Positions 33,021 through 41,159 of a stretch of DNA of 64,000 bases are shown here, piece after piece; position 1 is the first letter of the stretch; each line of letters begins with the position of its first letter. The stretch spans positions 124,001-188,000 of the forward strand of contig NZ_JADQDP010000003.1 in assembly GCF_015694735.1 (NCBI RefSeq), in the 5' to 3' direction. The notes under the pieces are model-generated. The model did not search any database. It saw nothing but the letters and a program-made list of their open reading frames with translations, and had not been told where the DNA came from. This DNA is from Hymenobacter properus. Lineage in GTDB: Bacteria; Bacteroidota; Bacteroidia; Cytophagales; Hymenobacteraceae. The translations under genes and the position numbers were made by a program.

Positions 33021-33617
33021 TCAATTCCCGGCGGTTTTGGCAATGATACAACAACGGAGCCAATTGCCCAAAATTGCCAGCCCGTGCGGCGTGAGCAAGG
33101 CTTCGGGGTGAAACTGGACGCCGTAAAGCGGCAGCGTGCGATGACGCAAGGCCATGAGTTCGGGCACCGGGCCGGTGGTGCGGGCCAGCGGCACCAAAGC
33201 ATCGGGCAGCGGCTCGCGCACCAGCAGCGAGTGATAGCGCGTGACTGGTTGAATGGCAGGCAGTCCCGCAAACAGTGGCTCGTTGGACGCGCATTGCATT
33301 TCCGATACTTTGCCGTGCACCGGACGGGCCGCGCGCGTCACGCTCCCCCCGAAGAACTCGCCCAGCGCCTGGTGCCCCAGGCACACGCCCAGCATGGGCA
33401 CCCGCTGGTGGTAGTGCTGAATGACGGCGGGCATCACCCCCGCATCGGCAGGCGTGCCGGGGCCGGGTGAGAGAACGATGGCGTCGAAATTCAGCCCTTG
33501 CAGTTCCTTCAGCGCCACGTCGTTGCGCCGCACGATGACTTCGGCTCCGAGCTGTCGCAGGTAATCGGCCAGCGTGAAGGTGAAGGAGTCGAAATTATCG
33601 AGCAGCAGCAGACGCAT
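33021..33617 (-). CDS. Anthranilate / aminodeoxychorismate synthase glutamine amidotransferase
   Basis: The 198-residue class I amidotransferase delivers ammonia from glutamine to a chorismate-using partner, for folate (PabA) or tryptophan (TrpG). It begins LLLLDNFDSFTFTLADYL, has LSPGPGTPADAG at about 49-60, the nucleophile Cys79 in LGVCLGHQALGE, and the His-Glu of VQFHPEALL. The partner PabB/TrpE is not in the window, so the pathway cannot be assigned. Confidence 0.9.
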   Translation of the reverse strand: MRLLLLDNFDSFTFTLADYLRQLGAEVIVRRNDVALKELQGLNFDAIVLSPGPGTPADAGVMPAVIQHYHQRVPMLGVCLGHQALGEFFGGSVTRAARPVHGKVSEMQCASNEPLFAGLPAIQPVTRYHSLLVREPLPDALVPLARTTGPVPELMALRHRTLPLYGVQFHPEALLTPHGLAILGNWLRCCIIAKTAGN

Positions 33618-33623
33618 TTTTTG

Positions 33624-33710
33624 AGGGTTGAGTTTTAAGGGTGGAGTGCAGAGTTGAACACGGAATGCCCTGCTAGTTCATTCAACAGTCAACCCTTAAA
33701 ACTCAACCCT
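33624..33710. repeat. Intergenic inverted repeat B between CvpA and pabA/trpG genes
   Basis: Arms of 19 bases at 33624-33642 (AGGGTTGAGTTTTAAGGGT) and 33692-33710 are exact reverse complements. The right arm overlaps the last codons and stop of the cvpA gene. Confidence 0.85.
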
Positions 33711-34233
33711 TCACAAACGCCGCCCGCATACGCACCAGCAAGTCTTGGGCAATGGGCAGCACGTAGCCGGTGATTTGCAGGGCCAGCGGGGTGGCCTGAC
33801 GTACGATGGGCAGTACCTGCGAGCCGGCCACCAGATTGGGCGAAAGCAGGTGCACGCCAGCCACGCCGGTGCCGTACAGCAGCAGGCTGAGGCCGAGTAT
33901 CCATTTCAGGACGCCGGCCGCACCGCCCAGCAGGTTGTCGAGCACGCCCAGTGGAGTGAGGTGAACGGCAGTTTTGAGCAAGCCGCCCAGCAGGTGCACG
34001 CCCCACATGATGCCCACGAACACCAGCGCAAACGACAGCAACGGCAGCATGCCAAAAGCATCGCCCACGTATTGCCGCACCAGCGGTACGGCCGCCGAGA
34101 GCAAGCTCAGCCCGCCCACTACGGCCAGCACAAAGGCCAGCAGCGACACCACTTCCAGCACCAGCCCGCGCCGGTAGCCCTTCACGGCCCCAATGCCCAA
34201 AGGCAACAGCAGCAGGATGTCGAGGGCAGTCAT
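33703..34233 (-). CDS. CvpA-family membrane protein
   Basis: The 176-residue protein has four predicted membrane helices (LDILLLLPLGIGAVKGYRRG at the start, VSLLAFVLAVVGGLSLLS, MLPLLSFALVFVGIMWGVHL, ILGLSLLLYGTGVAGV) and matches the colicin V production protein family, which has been linked to envelope homeostasis. Its last codons and TGA lie within inverted repeat B. The start ATG at 34233 is followed upstream by a second inverted repeat. Confidence 0.85.
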   Translation of the reverse strand: MTALDILLLLPLGIGAVKGYRRGLVLEVVSLLAFVLAVVGGLSLLSAAVPLVRQYVGDAFGMLPLLSFALVFVGIMWGVHLLGGLLKTAVHLTPLGVLDNLLGGAAGVLKWILGLSLLLYGTGVAGVHLLSPNLVAGSQVLPIVRQATPLALQITGYVLPIAQDLLVRMRAAFVKG

Positions 34234-34238
34234 GGGTG

Positions 34239-34326
34239 GGGAATGAGGGTAGGAGGGTATGGGGGCATGAGGGCATTGGGTTTAGCAGGCGTACCTCCTA
34301 CCCTATCCCCTCCTACCCTCATTCCC
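34239..34326. repeat. Intergenic inverted repeat C between yqeY and cvpA genes
   Basis: Exact 19-base arms GGGAATGAGGGTAGGAGGG (34239-34257) and its complement (34308-34326) with an inner second copy of the GGGTAGGAGG/CCTCCTACCC pairing. It fills the whole spacer; its last base is part of the yqeY stop codon. Confidence 0.85.
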
Positions 34327-34787
34327 TACAGGTTCGTGTTATTCAGCAGGTGGCTCAGGGCGTCGGAAATGCGCTTGCCGTCGGCTTGGCCTGACAGCTC
34401 GCGGGCGGCCACGCCCATCACCTTGCCTAGGTCGGAAGGGCCGGTGGCGCCTACGCGCTGGATAATGTGCACCAGCTTCTCCACCAAGTCGGCTTCGGAA
34501 AGCTGGGCGGGCAGGAATTCTTCGATAATGGCCAGCTCGGCCAGCTCATTTTCTTCGAGTTCGGAGCGGAACTGCTCCTTATAGATTGCGGCGGCGTCGC
34601 GGCGCTGCTTGGCAGCTTTGTTGAGGAGCTTGAGCTCGGCTTCGGGAGTGAGGCCGGCGGCGCTGGCGCCTTCTGCAGTTTCAGCCAGCATAATCTGCGA
34701 TTTGATGCTGCGCAGGGCGGTGAGGCGCACTTTGTCTTTGGCCAGCATGGCTTGCTTAATAGCGGCGTCGATGTCGTTTTTGAGCAT
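34326..34787 (-). CDS. GatB/YqeY-domain protein
   Basis: The 153-residue helical protein starts at ATG 34787 (MLKNDIDAAIKQAMLAKDK). It has the family pattern LTALRSIKSQIMLAE, the ELAIIEEFLPAQLSE segment, and the C-terminal DLGKVMGVAARELSGQADGKRISDAL that resembles the tail domain of the GatB amidotransferase subunit. The family may act with tRNA or charged-tRNA metabolism, but its role is not defined. Confidence 0.88.
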   Translation of the reverse strand: MLKNDIDAAIKQAMLAKDKVRLTALRSIKSQIMLAETAEGASAAGLTPEAELKLLNKAAKQRRDAAAIYKEQFRSELEENELAELAIIEEFLPAQLSEADLVEKLVHIIQRVGATGPSDLGKVMGVAARELSGQADGKRISDALSHLLNNTNL

Positions 34788-34866
34788 GAGGCGGATTGGT
34801 GGAATGGTGGAGTGGTGGGTTAGCGGATGGGTGGCTTGGCGGCGGGCCGGCAAGCAGAACGATGCA

Positions 34867-34976
34867 AAGAACGTCATGGCGGGCGTAGCCGAGGCATCTC
34901 GCTTACGTAAGTAGGCCAGTCGATTGGTTTGCTACCGCACGCGAGATGCCTCGGCTACGCCCGGCATGACGAACTT
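34867..34976. repeat. Palindromic intergenic repeat, family A copy 4
   Basis: Arms of about 36 bases around 34867-34902 and 34941-34976 with cores CGTAGCCGAGGCATCTCGC and its complement, one mismatch. It lies in the divergent yqeY-pdxJ spacer and is bordered by an imperfect GGTGGA-rich inverted repeat (about 34799-34830 and 34990-35018). Confidence 0.88.
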
Positions 34977-35022
34977 TGGCCTCGCAAATTCACCACTCCA
35001 CTCATCCACCAACCCGCCCCCC

Positions 35023-35736
35023 GTGACCAAGCTCAGCGTCAACATCAATAAACTGGCCACCCTGCGCAACGCCCGGGGCCACAACCGCCCCGACATTCTG
35101 CAGGCTGCCCGCGACATTGAGCGGTTCGGGGCCGAGGGCATTACCGTGCACCCGCGGCCCGACGAGCGCCACATCCGCTACCAGGACGTGCGCGACCTCA
35201 AGCACGTGGTGACCACCGAGCTGAACGTGGAAGGCAACCCCACCCCCGATTTCATCGCCCTGTGCCGCGAGGTACGTCCCGAGCAGGTGACGCTGGTGCC
35301 CGACGCGCCCGACGCCATCACCTCCAACGCCGGCTGGGACACCATCACGCATCAAGATTTTCTGCGCGAGGTGGTGGCCGAGCTGAAGTCGTTCGGCGCC
35401 CGCGTGAGCATCTTCCTCGACCCCGACCTGCGCCTGCTGGAAGCAGCCAAGACCACGGGTACCGACCGCATCGAGCTCTACACCGAAGCCTACGCCGTGC
35501 AGTACCTCGCCGACCGTGAGGGCGCCGTAGCCCCTTATCGCGCCACGGCCGCCCGCGCCGGCCAGCTGGGCTTGGGCGTGAACGCCGGCCACGACCTCGA
35601 CCTCGACAACCTGGCTTTCCTGCACCAGCAGCTGCCCGAGCTGACCGAGGTGAGCATTGGCCACGCCCTGATTTGCGATGCCATTTACCTGGGCCTCGAA
35701 AACACCGTGCAGCTGTATAAGCGGCAGCTGCGGTAG
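35023..35736 (+). CDS. pdxJ: Pyridoxine 5'-phosphate synthase
   Basis: PdxJ condenses 3-amino-2-oxopropyl phosphate with deoxyxylulose 5-phosphate to give pyridoxine 5'-phosphate. From a GTG at 35023 the product has 237 residues. It begins [18 protein letters not shown], then [13 protein letters not shown] at about 40-52, ELNVEGNP with the catalytic Glu region, [44 protein letters not shown] and [11 protein letters not shown]. The frame continues upstream through repeat A with an ATG at 34966, but family alignment supports the GTG. Confidence 0.93.
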   Translation: MTKLSVNINKLATLRNARGHNRPDILQAARDIERFGAEGITVHPRPDERHIRYQDVRDLKHVVTTELNVEGNPTPDFIALCREVRPEQVTLVPDAPDAITSNAGWDTITHQDFLREVVAELKSFGARVSIFLDPDLRLLEAAKTTGTDRIELYTEAYAVQYLADREGAVAPYRATAARAGQLGLGVNAGHDLDLDNLAFLHQQLPELTEVSIGHALICDAIYLGLENTVQLYKRQLR

Positions 35737-35764
35737 CCAGCATTTACGACCAACCTGTCGCTAA

Positions 35765-35803
35765 AGAACGTCCTATCGAGCGTAGCCGAGACAGAACGTG
35801 CGA
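35765..35803. repeat. Solo half-arm related to family A
   Basis: AGAACGTCCTATCGAGCGTAG and following bases resemble one arm of the family A palindromes, but no partner arm follows. It sits between pdxJ and mnmH. Confidence 0.45.
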
Positions 35804-35826
35804 CTTACCCTTTTCAAACTGACCCT

Positions 35827-36855
35827 ATGCCCCGCCACTCCCTCGCTGAGTTCGACGCCCTGCCCTACCCCATCCTCGACGTGCGGGCCCCGATTGAGTT
35901 TGCCCAGGGCCACGTGCCGGGCGCCCTCAGCCTGCCGCTGTTCACCGACGAAGAACGGGCCCGCATCGGCACGGCCTACAAGCAAGTGAGCCAGGAGCGG
36001 GCCGTGCACATGGGCCTGGAGTTTTTCGGGCCGAAGATGTCGGCGATGGTGAAGCAAGCCAAAAAGCTGGCCCCCGGCAAGGAAGTGCGCCTGCACTGCT
36101 GGCGCGGGGGCATGCGCAGCGGCGCCGTGCTGTGGCTGCTGGAGCTGGCGGGTTTTAAAGTACACTTGCTCGATAAAGGGTATAAGGACTACCGCCGGGC
36201 GGTACTGGCCTCCTTTGCCGCGCCGCGGCCGTGGCGCGTGCTGGGCGGACTCACGGGCAGTGGCAAAACCGACGTGCTGCGCGTTCTGGCGGCCGCGCAC
36301 GGGCAGCCGGTGCTCGACCTCGAAGGGCTGGCCCATCACAAGGGCTCGGCCTTTGGGGCCATTGGGCAGCCGGCCCAGCCCACGCAGGAGCAATTTGAAA
36401 ATAACCTGGCTGCTGCCCTGGAGCAGCTGCCCCCCGACGTGCCGGTGTGGGTAGAAGACGAAAGCCGCCAGATTGGGCGGCTCACCATTCCGCTGCCCAT
36501 GTTTGAGCAAATGCGCCAGGCCCCGCGCTACGTGCTGCAAGTGCCCCGCGAAGCCCGAGTGGCCAAGCTGGCCGCCGAGTACGGCGCCGAAAACCCAGCC
36601 GAGCTGGCGGCCGCCATTGAGCGGCTGCACAAGCGCCTGGGCGGCCTGGCCACCCAGCAGGCGCTGGCAGCCGTCGAAGCCGGCGATTTTGAGCGCATGG
36701 TGGAGCGCGTGCTCGATTATTACGACAAGACCTACACCCACGGCCTGACTCCGCGCTCGGGCGAACAGGCCCTCACCCTGGTGCCCGTAGCCGGGTGCAA
36801 CCCGGCCGAGAATGCCGCTACTTTGTTGCGAACGGTAGCGGCCAGCGGCATTTAG
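35827..36855 (+). CDS. mnmH: tRNA 2-selenouridine synthase
   Basis: MnmH (SelU, YbbB) replaces sulfur by selenium in the wobble 2-thiouridine of some tRNAs, using selenophosphate. The 342-residue product has an N-terminal rhodanese domain with the active Cys91 in HCWRGGMRSG, then a P-loop domain with Walker A GLTGSGKT at 141-148, VLDLEGLAHHKGSAFGA, and WVEDESRQIG. Start at ATG 35827 gives MPRHSLAEFDALPYPILDVR, the expected N-terminus. No selD is visible in this window. Confidence 0.92.
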   Translation: MPRHSLAEFDALPYPILDVRAPIEFAQGHVPGALSLPLFTDEERARIGTAYKQVSQERAVHMGLEFFGPKMSAMVKQAKKLAPGKEVRLHCWRGGMRSGAVLWLLELAGFKVHLLDKGYKDYRRAVLASFAAPRPWRVLGGLTGSGKTDVLRVLAAAHGQPVLDLEGLAHHKGSAFGAIGQPAQPTQEQFENNLAAALEQLPPDVPVWVEDESRQIGRLTIPLPMFEQMRQAPRYVLQVPREARVAKLAAEYGAENPAELAAAIERLHKRLGGLATQQALAAVEAGDFERMVERVLDYYDKTYTHGLTPRSGEQALTLVPVAGCNPAENAATLLRTVAASGI

Positions 36856-37016
36856 CAGCGCGGCGGGCCGATGCTCGACTGTTTTATCAAGCGGTTTGCT
36901 CGTTGCTGCCGTTATTTGGGTCTCGATTATGCCCGGACCTTCAAACAGCCGGTTGTTGGGTTAATTCCTTTGTCATTGTTTTCCTTTTTTCTTATTCACC
37001 ACCTTTTCCCTTTTTC

Positions 37017-38912
37017 ATGTTCTCATCCATACAAACTCGGCTGAAACAGGCCAGCCGGCTATTGCCGGTTGCGCTACTGCCCTTCGCGGCGCAAGCGCAA
37101 TTCAACTATGCACCGGCGAACGCGGTGAATACCGCAGGCACCTACACTGACCTGGGTACTACGGGTTCGGTCATTGCCACGGCCAACAACGACGACGCCA
37201 ATTCGGCGGCCCAGCCAATTGGCTTCTCGTTCACCTACAACGGCACTGCTTTCACGCAGTTTGTGCTGAGCACGAACGGCTTCATCAAGCTGGGCAGCAC
37301 GCCGCCCTCGGCCACCAACCTGTTTATTTGCAACGTGGTTGGCTGCACCAACGTTGACCCCGTGGAAAGCACCGACCCGGCCGACGTTAACCTGATTCTG
37401 CCGTTCAACTTCGACCTGGAGCCCGGCACCGGTACACCCGAATACCGGGTGTTTACCACCGGCACGGCCCCCAACCGGGTGTGCACCATTCAATGGAAAA
37501 ACGTGAGCGACAAAGCCGACGCCACGCCTTCGAACAAGCAGTACACCAACTTTAGCTTCCAGGCCAAGCTCTACGAAACCACGAACAACATCGAGTTTGT
37601 GTACGGCACGGCCACGGCCTCGACGGCAACGCCCGAAAGCCGCTTCCCCAACGTGGGCCTCAAAGGCTCGAGCGCGGCTACCGGGCAAGACCTGCTGGCC
37701 AGCAAAACCACGGGCGCAGGCGCTTGGTCGACCACGACCTTCATCACCGGCAGCTACCCGGGCTCGACGCACAACATCCGCAACTCGGCTTTGCCGGACG
37801 CTGGCCGGACCTACCGCTTCGTGCCGACCGTATTAGCTTCCAATGATGCTGCCGTCACGGCCATCTACACGCTGGGCAAAGTCTCCACTTCATTCGGCTC
37901 TCCCGTTACAGCCCAGGTAGTTATCACCAACGCCGGCTCTGCTGCCCTCACCAACCAAACGGCAACGCTTACGGTAAGCGGCGCCACGACCTACACCAAC
38001 ACGCAGACCATTGCCACATTGGCCCCGGGCGCCTCGACTACGCTCACATTCACTTATCCCGTGACGGCAACTACTGGCACGAACACCTTGACGGCAACGG
38101 TTCCAAATGATGGGGTAAACACCAACAATACCCAGACCTTTACCCAGACCCTATCGACCAATACCCTGAGCTATGTTTCGGGCACTTCTTTTGATGGTGC
38201 CGCTGGCCTGTCGTCTGCTGGCAACGTGATAGCAACGGGTTATCGCACCACAGGTGCTGCTGCCGTTACTACCGTAACACCTTACTTCGGCGGCGCAGCT
38301 ACTACGGGCTCTACCTACCAAATACTTGTGTACGCAGCTGCCGCAAATGGCCAGCCCGGGACGGTGCTCTACACTTCGCCGGCTCGTCCCCGCCCGGCCG
38401 GAGCGGCTGGCACTATTGTCCAAGATGTGGTAAGCATTCCCAACACTCCTGTAAACGGCAACTTCTTCGTTGGCATCAAAACAATTGGTGCTGACAACAT
38501 TGGGGTAGCTTATCAGACCGAAACGCCCCTGCGCCCCGGCACTTTCTTCTTCACGACCACTGGCACTACTTGGACCGACATCAATACGTCTACGCTCAAT
38601 TCGCGCCTCGCTGTTGATGTAGTCCTGAGCACTGTTACCGCTACCCGCAACGAAGCCCTGGCCGCCACGGTGGGCCTGGCTCCCAACCCCGCCCACGGCA
38701 GCTTCCAGCTGAACGTGCCGGCCGGCAACCTGCACGCCGCCACCGCTACGCTGAGCAACGCTCTGGGCCAAGTGGTGCTCGTGCGCCAGCTGAACCTGCC
38801 CGCCGCCGGCGGCACCGCCGATTTCAACGTGAGCAACCTCGCCAACGGCGTGTACTCGCTGACGCTGAAGTCGGGCAACGACGTAGTGGTGAAGCGCGTG
38901 GTGGTAGAATAA
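37017..38912 (+). CDS. Secreted protein with T9SS type A sorting domain
   Basis: The 631-residue protein has a signal peptide (LLPVALLPFAAQAQ, cleavage near 30), a first beta-rich domain with GTTGSVIATANND and PIGFSFTYNGT as in PKD/lectin-like extracellular modules, and a CARDB-like domain near 280-370 (VVITNAGSAALTNQTATLTV). A further beta domain follows, then a C-terminal sorting domain of about 85 residues (VGLAPNPAHGSFQLNV...NGVYSLTLKSGNDVVVKRVVVE). The sorting domain predicts export by T9SS and attachment or release at the surface. Catalytic motifs are absent, so adhesion or a structural role is likely. The frame opens at 36795, but ATG 37017 precedes the signal peptide. Confidence 0.85.
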   Translation: MFSSIQTRLKQASRLLPVALLPFAAQAQFNYAPANAVNTAGTYTDLGTTGSVIATANNDDANSAAQPIGFSFTYNGTAFTQFVLSTNGFIKLGSTPPSATNLFICNVVGCTNVDPVESTDPADVNLILPFNFDLEPGTGTPEYRVFTTGTAPNRVCTIQWKNVSDKADATPSNKQYTNFSFQAKLYETTNNIEFVYGTATASTATPESRFPNVGLKGSSAATGQDLLASKTTGAGAWSTTTFITGSYPGSTHNIRNSALPDAGRTYRFVPTVLASNDAAVTAIYTLGKVSTSFGSPVTAQVVITNAGSAALTNQTATLTVSGATTYTNTQTIATLAPGASTTLTFTYPVTATTGTNTLTATVPNDGVNTNNTQTFTQTLSTNTLSYVSGTSFDGAAGLSSAGNVIATGYRTTGAAAVTTVTPYFGGAATTGSTYQILVYAAAANGQPGTVLYTSPARPRPAGAAGTIVQDVVSIPNTPVNGNFFVGIKTIGADNIGVAYQTETPLRPGTFFFTTTGTTWTDINTSTLNSRLAVDVVLSTVTATRNEALAATVGLAPNPAHGSFQLNVPAGNLHAATATLSNALGQVVLVRQLNLPAAGGTADFNVSNLANGVYSLTLKSGNDVVVKRVVVE

Positions 38913-38927
38913 CCTCCCCGTTTCCCA

Positions 38928-38964
38928 CAAAAAAAGGGCTGACCGCACGGTCAGCCCTTTTTTT
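38928..38964. terminator. Bidirectional rho-independent terminator
   Basis: AAAAAAAGGGCTGACCG and CGGTCAGCCCTTTTTTT form a perfect symmetrical hairpin with a 2-base loop between convergent genes. Confidence 0.95.
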
Positions 38965-38985
38965 GTGGCCTTTTCAAGGCAACGG

Positions 38986-39984
38986 CTAGCTGATAGGCAC
39001 CTTGCGCAGAATGGCCTCAATTAAGTCCTGGGTGCGGATGCCGTCGGCCTCGGCCTCGTAGGTGAGCAGGATGCGGTGGTTGAGGACGTCGGCAGCTACT
39101 TCCTTGATATCCTCGGGCAGCACGTAGTCGCGGCCTTCGAGGTAGGCCACGGCTTTGGAAGCGCGGTGCAGGGCAATGCTGGCGCGCGGACTGGCCCCAA
39201 ACTGCACAGCCTGGGCGAACTCAGGCAGTTCATAGTCGGCCGGGCGGCGGGTGGCAAACACCAGCTCAATGAGGTATTTCTCCAGCGTGTCGGAAATCTG
39301 CACTTGGTTGATTTGCTGGCGGATGCCGAAAATATCGGCCTGCGTGAGCACGGGCTGCACGTCCTCCACAAAGCTGAGGTTGGCCATGCGGCGCATCACC
39401 TCCAGCTCGTCGGCTTTCTTGAGGTAGTCGACGTGTACCTTCAGCATGAAGCGGTCGACCTGTGCCTCGGGCAGCGGGTAGGTACCCTCCTGTTCCACGG
39501 GGTTTTGGGTGGCCAGCACCAGAAAGGGCAGGTCGAGCGCGTAGGTGGTGTCGCCGATGGTGACCTGCTTTTCCTGCATGGCTTCGAGAAGGGCGCTTTG
39601 CACCTTAGCCGGCGAGCGGTTGATTTCGTCGGCCAGCACGAGGTTGGCGAAAATGGGCCCCTTCTTCACCTCGAAGATGGACTGGTTCTGATTGTAAATC
39701 ATGGTGCCCACCAGGTCGGAGGGCAGCAGGTCGGGCGTGAACTGCACGCGCTGAAAGTGGAGGTGCAGCACCTTGGCCAGCGTGGAGATGGTGAGTGTTT
39801 TGGCCAGGCCGGGCACACCCTCCAGCAAAATGTGCCCGCCCGTGAACAGGCCAATGAGCAAGCGGCTAAGCAGCGGCTGCTGGCCCACCACCACTTTGCC
39901 CATCTCGGCAAACACCTGGCGGATGAGGGGATGATAATCGACGGGCGCATCGGCCGGTGCCGCAGCGTTGGAAGAAGGAAGCAT
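38986..39984 (-). CDS. MoxR-family AAA+ ATPase
   Basis: The 332-residue chaperone-like ATPase has Walker A EGVPGLAKT at about 55-63, Walker B NLVLADEINRSPAK at about 112-125, the sensor/arginine region VLATQNPVEQEGTYPLPEAQ with DRFMLKV, and the AAA_lid domain (GASPRASIALHRASKA). ATG 39984 (MLPSSNAAAP) is preferred over the 22-codon upstream extension. MoxR proteins usually act with DUF58/VWA proteins encoded next to them; none is within the window, and the gene downstream is convergent. Confidence 0.92.
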   Translation of the reverse strand: MLPSSNAAAPADAPVDYHPLIRQVFAEMGKVVVGQQPLLSRLLIGLFTGGHILLEGVPGLAKTLTISTLAKVLHLHFQRVQFTPDLLPSDLVGTMIYNQNQSIFEVKKGPIFANLVLADEINRSPAKVQSALLEAMQEKQVTIGDTTYALDLPFLVLATQNPVEQEGTYPLPEAQVDRFMLKVHVDYLKKADELEVMRRMANLSFVEDVQPVLTQADIFGIRQQINQVQISDTLEKYLIELVFATRRPADYELPEFAQAVQFGASPRASIALHRASKAVAYLEGRDYVLPEDIKEVAADVLNHRILLTYEAEADGIRTQDLIEAILRKVPIS

Positions 39985-40281
39985 AGAACAAGAACGGACC
40001 AAACAACCCTTGCAAGGTAGGTACCGGCCGGAATTTAGTTTGTTTGCCAAGCCCGCCGCGGCAAACTGGCCCTAGTGCAGCACCTAATTTCCAACTAATA
40101 CGTAAAGGGCTGTTTCGTCCAAGAACATGGGATGGCTACCTAAAGCAAATCCCGATTCTTTTAAACTTAATGCAAAAATCAGGCTACTCTGTAGTACCCT
40201 GGTTTTTATTTGCCGAACATTGTTTTACATTTACTCCCGCCTATATTTCACATGCCTTCACCACTTTTTCAATTCTTCCAT

Positions 40282-40506
40282 ATGAAATCAATTCTCCTAA
40301 CTCGCTTGCTGCCAGCACTTATCCTAACAGTGGCCGTTGAAGGCACCCTGCTGGCGCAGCCTGGCAGCGGCGGCCCGGGCCCAGGCACGCCCGTTACGCC
40401 GACGACGCCCACCGATGTGCCGCTCGACGGCGGGGCTTCGCTACTGCTGGCCGGCGGGGTAGCCTACGGCCTGAAGCGCCTGCGCGACCGTCGCAAAAAA
40501 GCATAG
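40282..40506 (+). CDS. Minimal PID-CTERM exosortase substrate
   Basis: This 74-residue precursor is little more than targeting signals. It has a basic-hydrophobic signal peptide (MKSILLTRLLPALILTVAVE, cleavage near LLAQ at 26), then a 19-residue Pro/Gly/Thr linker (PGSGGPGPGTPVTPTTPTD), and the C-terminal sorting signal VPLDGG at 46-51. A short hydrophobic helix and the basic tail KRLRDRRKKA end it. The VPxDGG/helix/basic layout is that of PID-CTERM signals cut by exosortases of Bacteroidota. The ATG at 40282 is chosen over upstream starts because it begins the signal peptide. The exosortase gene follows. Confidence 0.75.
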   Translation: MKSILLTRLLPALILTVAVEGTLLAQPGSGGPGPGTPVTPTTPTDVPLDGGASLLLAGGVAYGLKRLRDRRKKA

Positions 40507-40520
40507 ACGCACCCGACGTA

Positions 40521-40528
40521 TATATTTG
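40521..40528 (+). promoter_or_regulatory. Candidate -7 promoter element before the exosortase gene
   Basis: TATATTTG matches TAnnTTTG exactly and lies between the PID-CTERM stop and the hairpin at 40534, so transcripts from it would begin at about the hairpin. No -33 box is clear. Confidence 0.4.
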
Positions 40529-40533
40529 GACAC

Positions 40534-40570
40534 CGACGGCCTCCCTTGACTGGTGGGCCGTCGTTTTTTT
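40534..40570 (+). terminator. Terminator or attenuator between PID-CTERM gene and exosortase
   Basis: CGACGGCC (40534-40541) pairs with GGCCGTCG (40556-40563) and is followed by seven Ts. It would end most transcripts of the small substrate gene while some read on into the exosortase. Confidence 0.75.
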
Positions 40571-40600
40571 GCAGCTTTACACTCGTTAGACGTCCTGCCC

Positions 40601-41158
40601 ATGTCCACCACCGCTCCCGTAGCCGCGCCGCCCGACAACCGGCTGCTGTTCCGCTTCCTTCTCGTAGCCGGGGCGATGTACCTGGCCTGGTTTTTCCTTT
40701 ACCAGCAATGGCTGGAGCCCGATGGGCGGCTTGACGTTGCGCTGTGCGGGCAGATTGCCAGTGCCAGCGTGGGTTTGCTGCGGGCCGTAGGGTTCGATGC
40801 GGCTGTGGCCCCCGCCAATGCGCAGTTACTGCTCATGAATGCGGAGCCTTCGGTGGTGGTGTACCCAGCTTGCAACGGTTTGGTGCTGTATGCTTTATTT
40901 GCCGGTTTCGTGCTGGCGTTCCCGGGGCCCTGGCGGCGCAAGGTGTGGTTTATTCCGGCCGGCGTAGCCCTCATCTGGGTGCTGAACGTGCTGCGCGTGG
41001 CCGCCCTGGCCATCAACCACCACTATTCGCACCAAACCGTCGATTTTAACCACCACTACACCTTCAACGTGGTGGTGTACGGCTGCATTTTCGGTCTCTG
41101 GATGCTGTGGGCCCGGCGCCTAGCTCCCAATGCCTCGGCCCTAACTCCGCTCAACTGA
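40601..41158 (+). CDS. Exosortase (archaeosortase/exosortase family, XrtX-like)
   Basis: Exosortases are membrane cysteine proteases/transpeptidases that process C-terminal sorting signals. The 185-residue product from ATG 40601 has about six membrane helices and the three catalytic markers of the family: Cys91 in VYPACNGLVLY, Arg132 in LNVLRVAAL, and His151/152 in DFNHHYTFN. It is at the short end of the family, as in single-substrate exosortases of Bacteroidota. The preceding PID-CTERM gene is its likely substrate and the gene after it its partner. Assignment to subtype X is from memory of the family and less certain than the exosortase call. Confidence 0.85.
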   Translation: MSTTAPVAAPPDNRLLFRFLLVAGAMYLAWFFLYQQWLEPDGRLDVALCGQIASASVGLLRAVGFDAAVAPANAQLLLMNAEPSVVVYPACNGLVLYALFAGFVLAFPGPWRRKVWFIPAGVALIWVLNVLRVAALAINHHYSHQTVDFNHHYTFNVVVYGCIFGLWMLWARRLAPNASALTPLN

Positions 41159-41159
41159 T

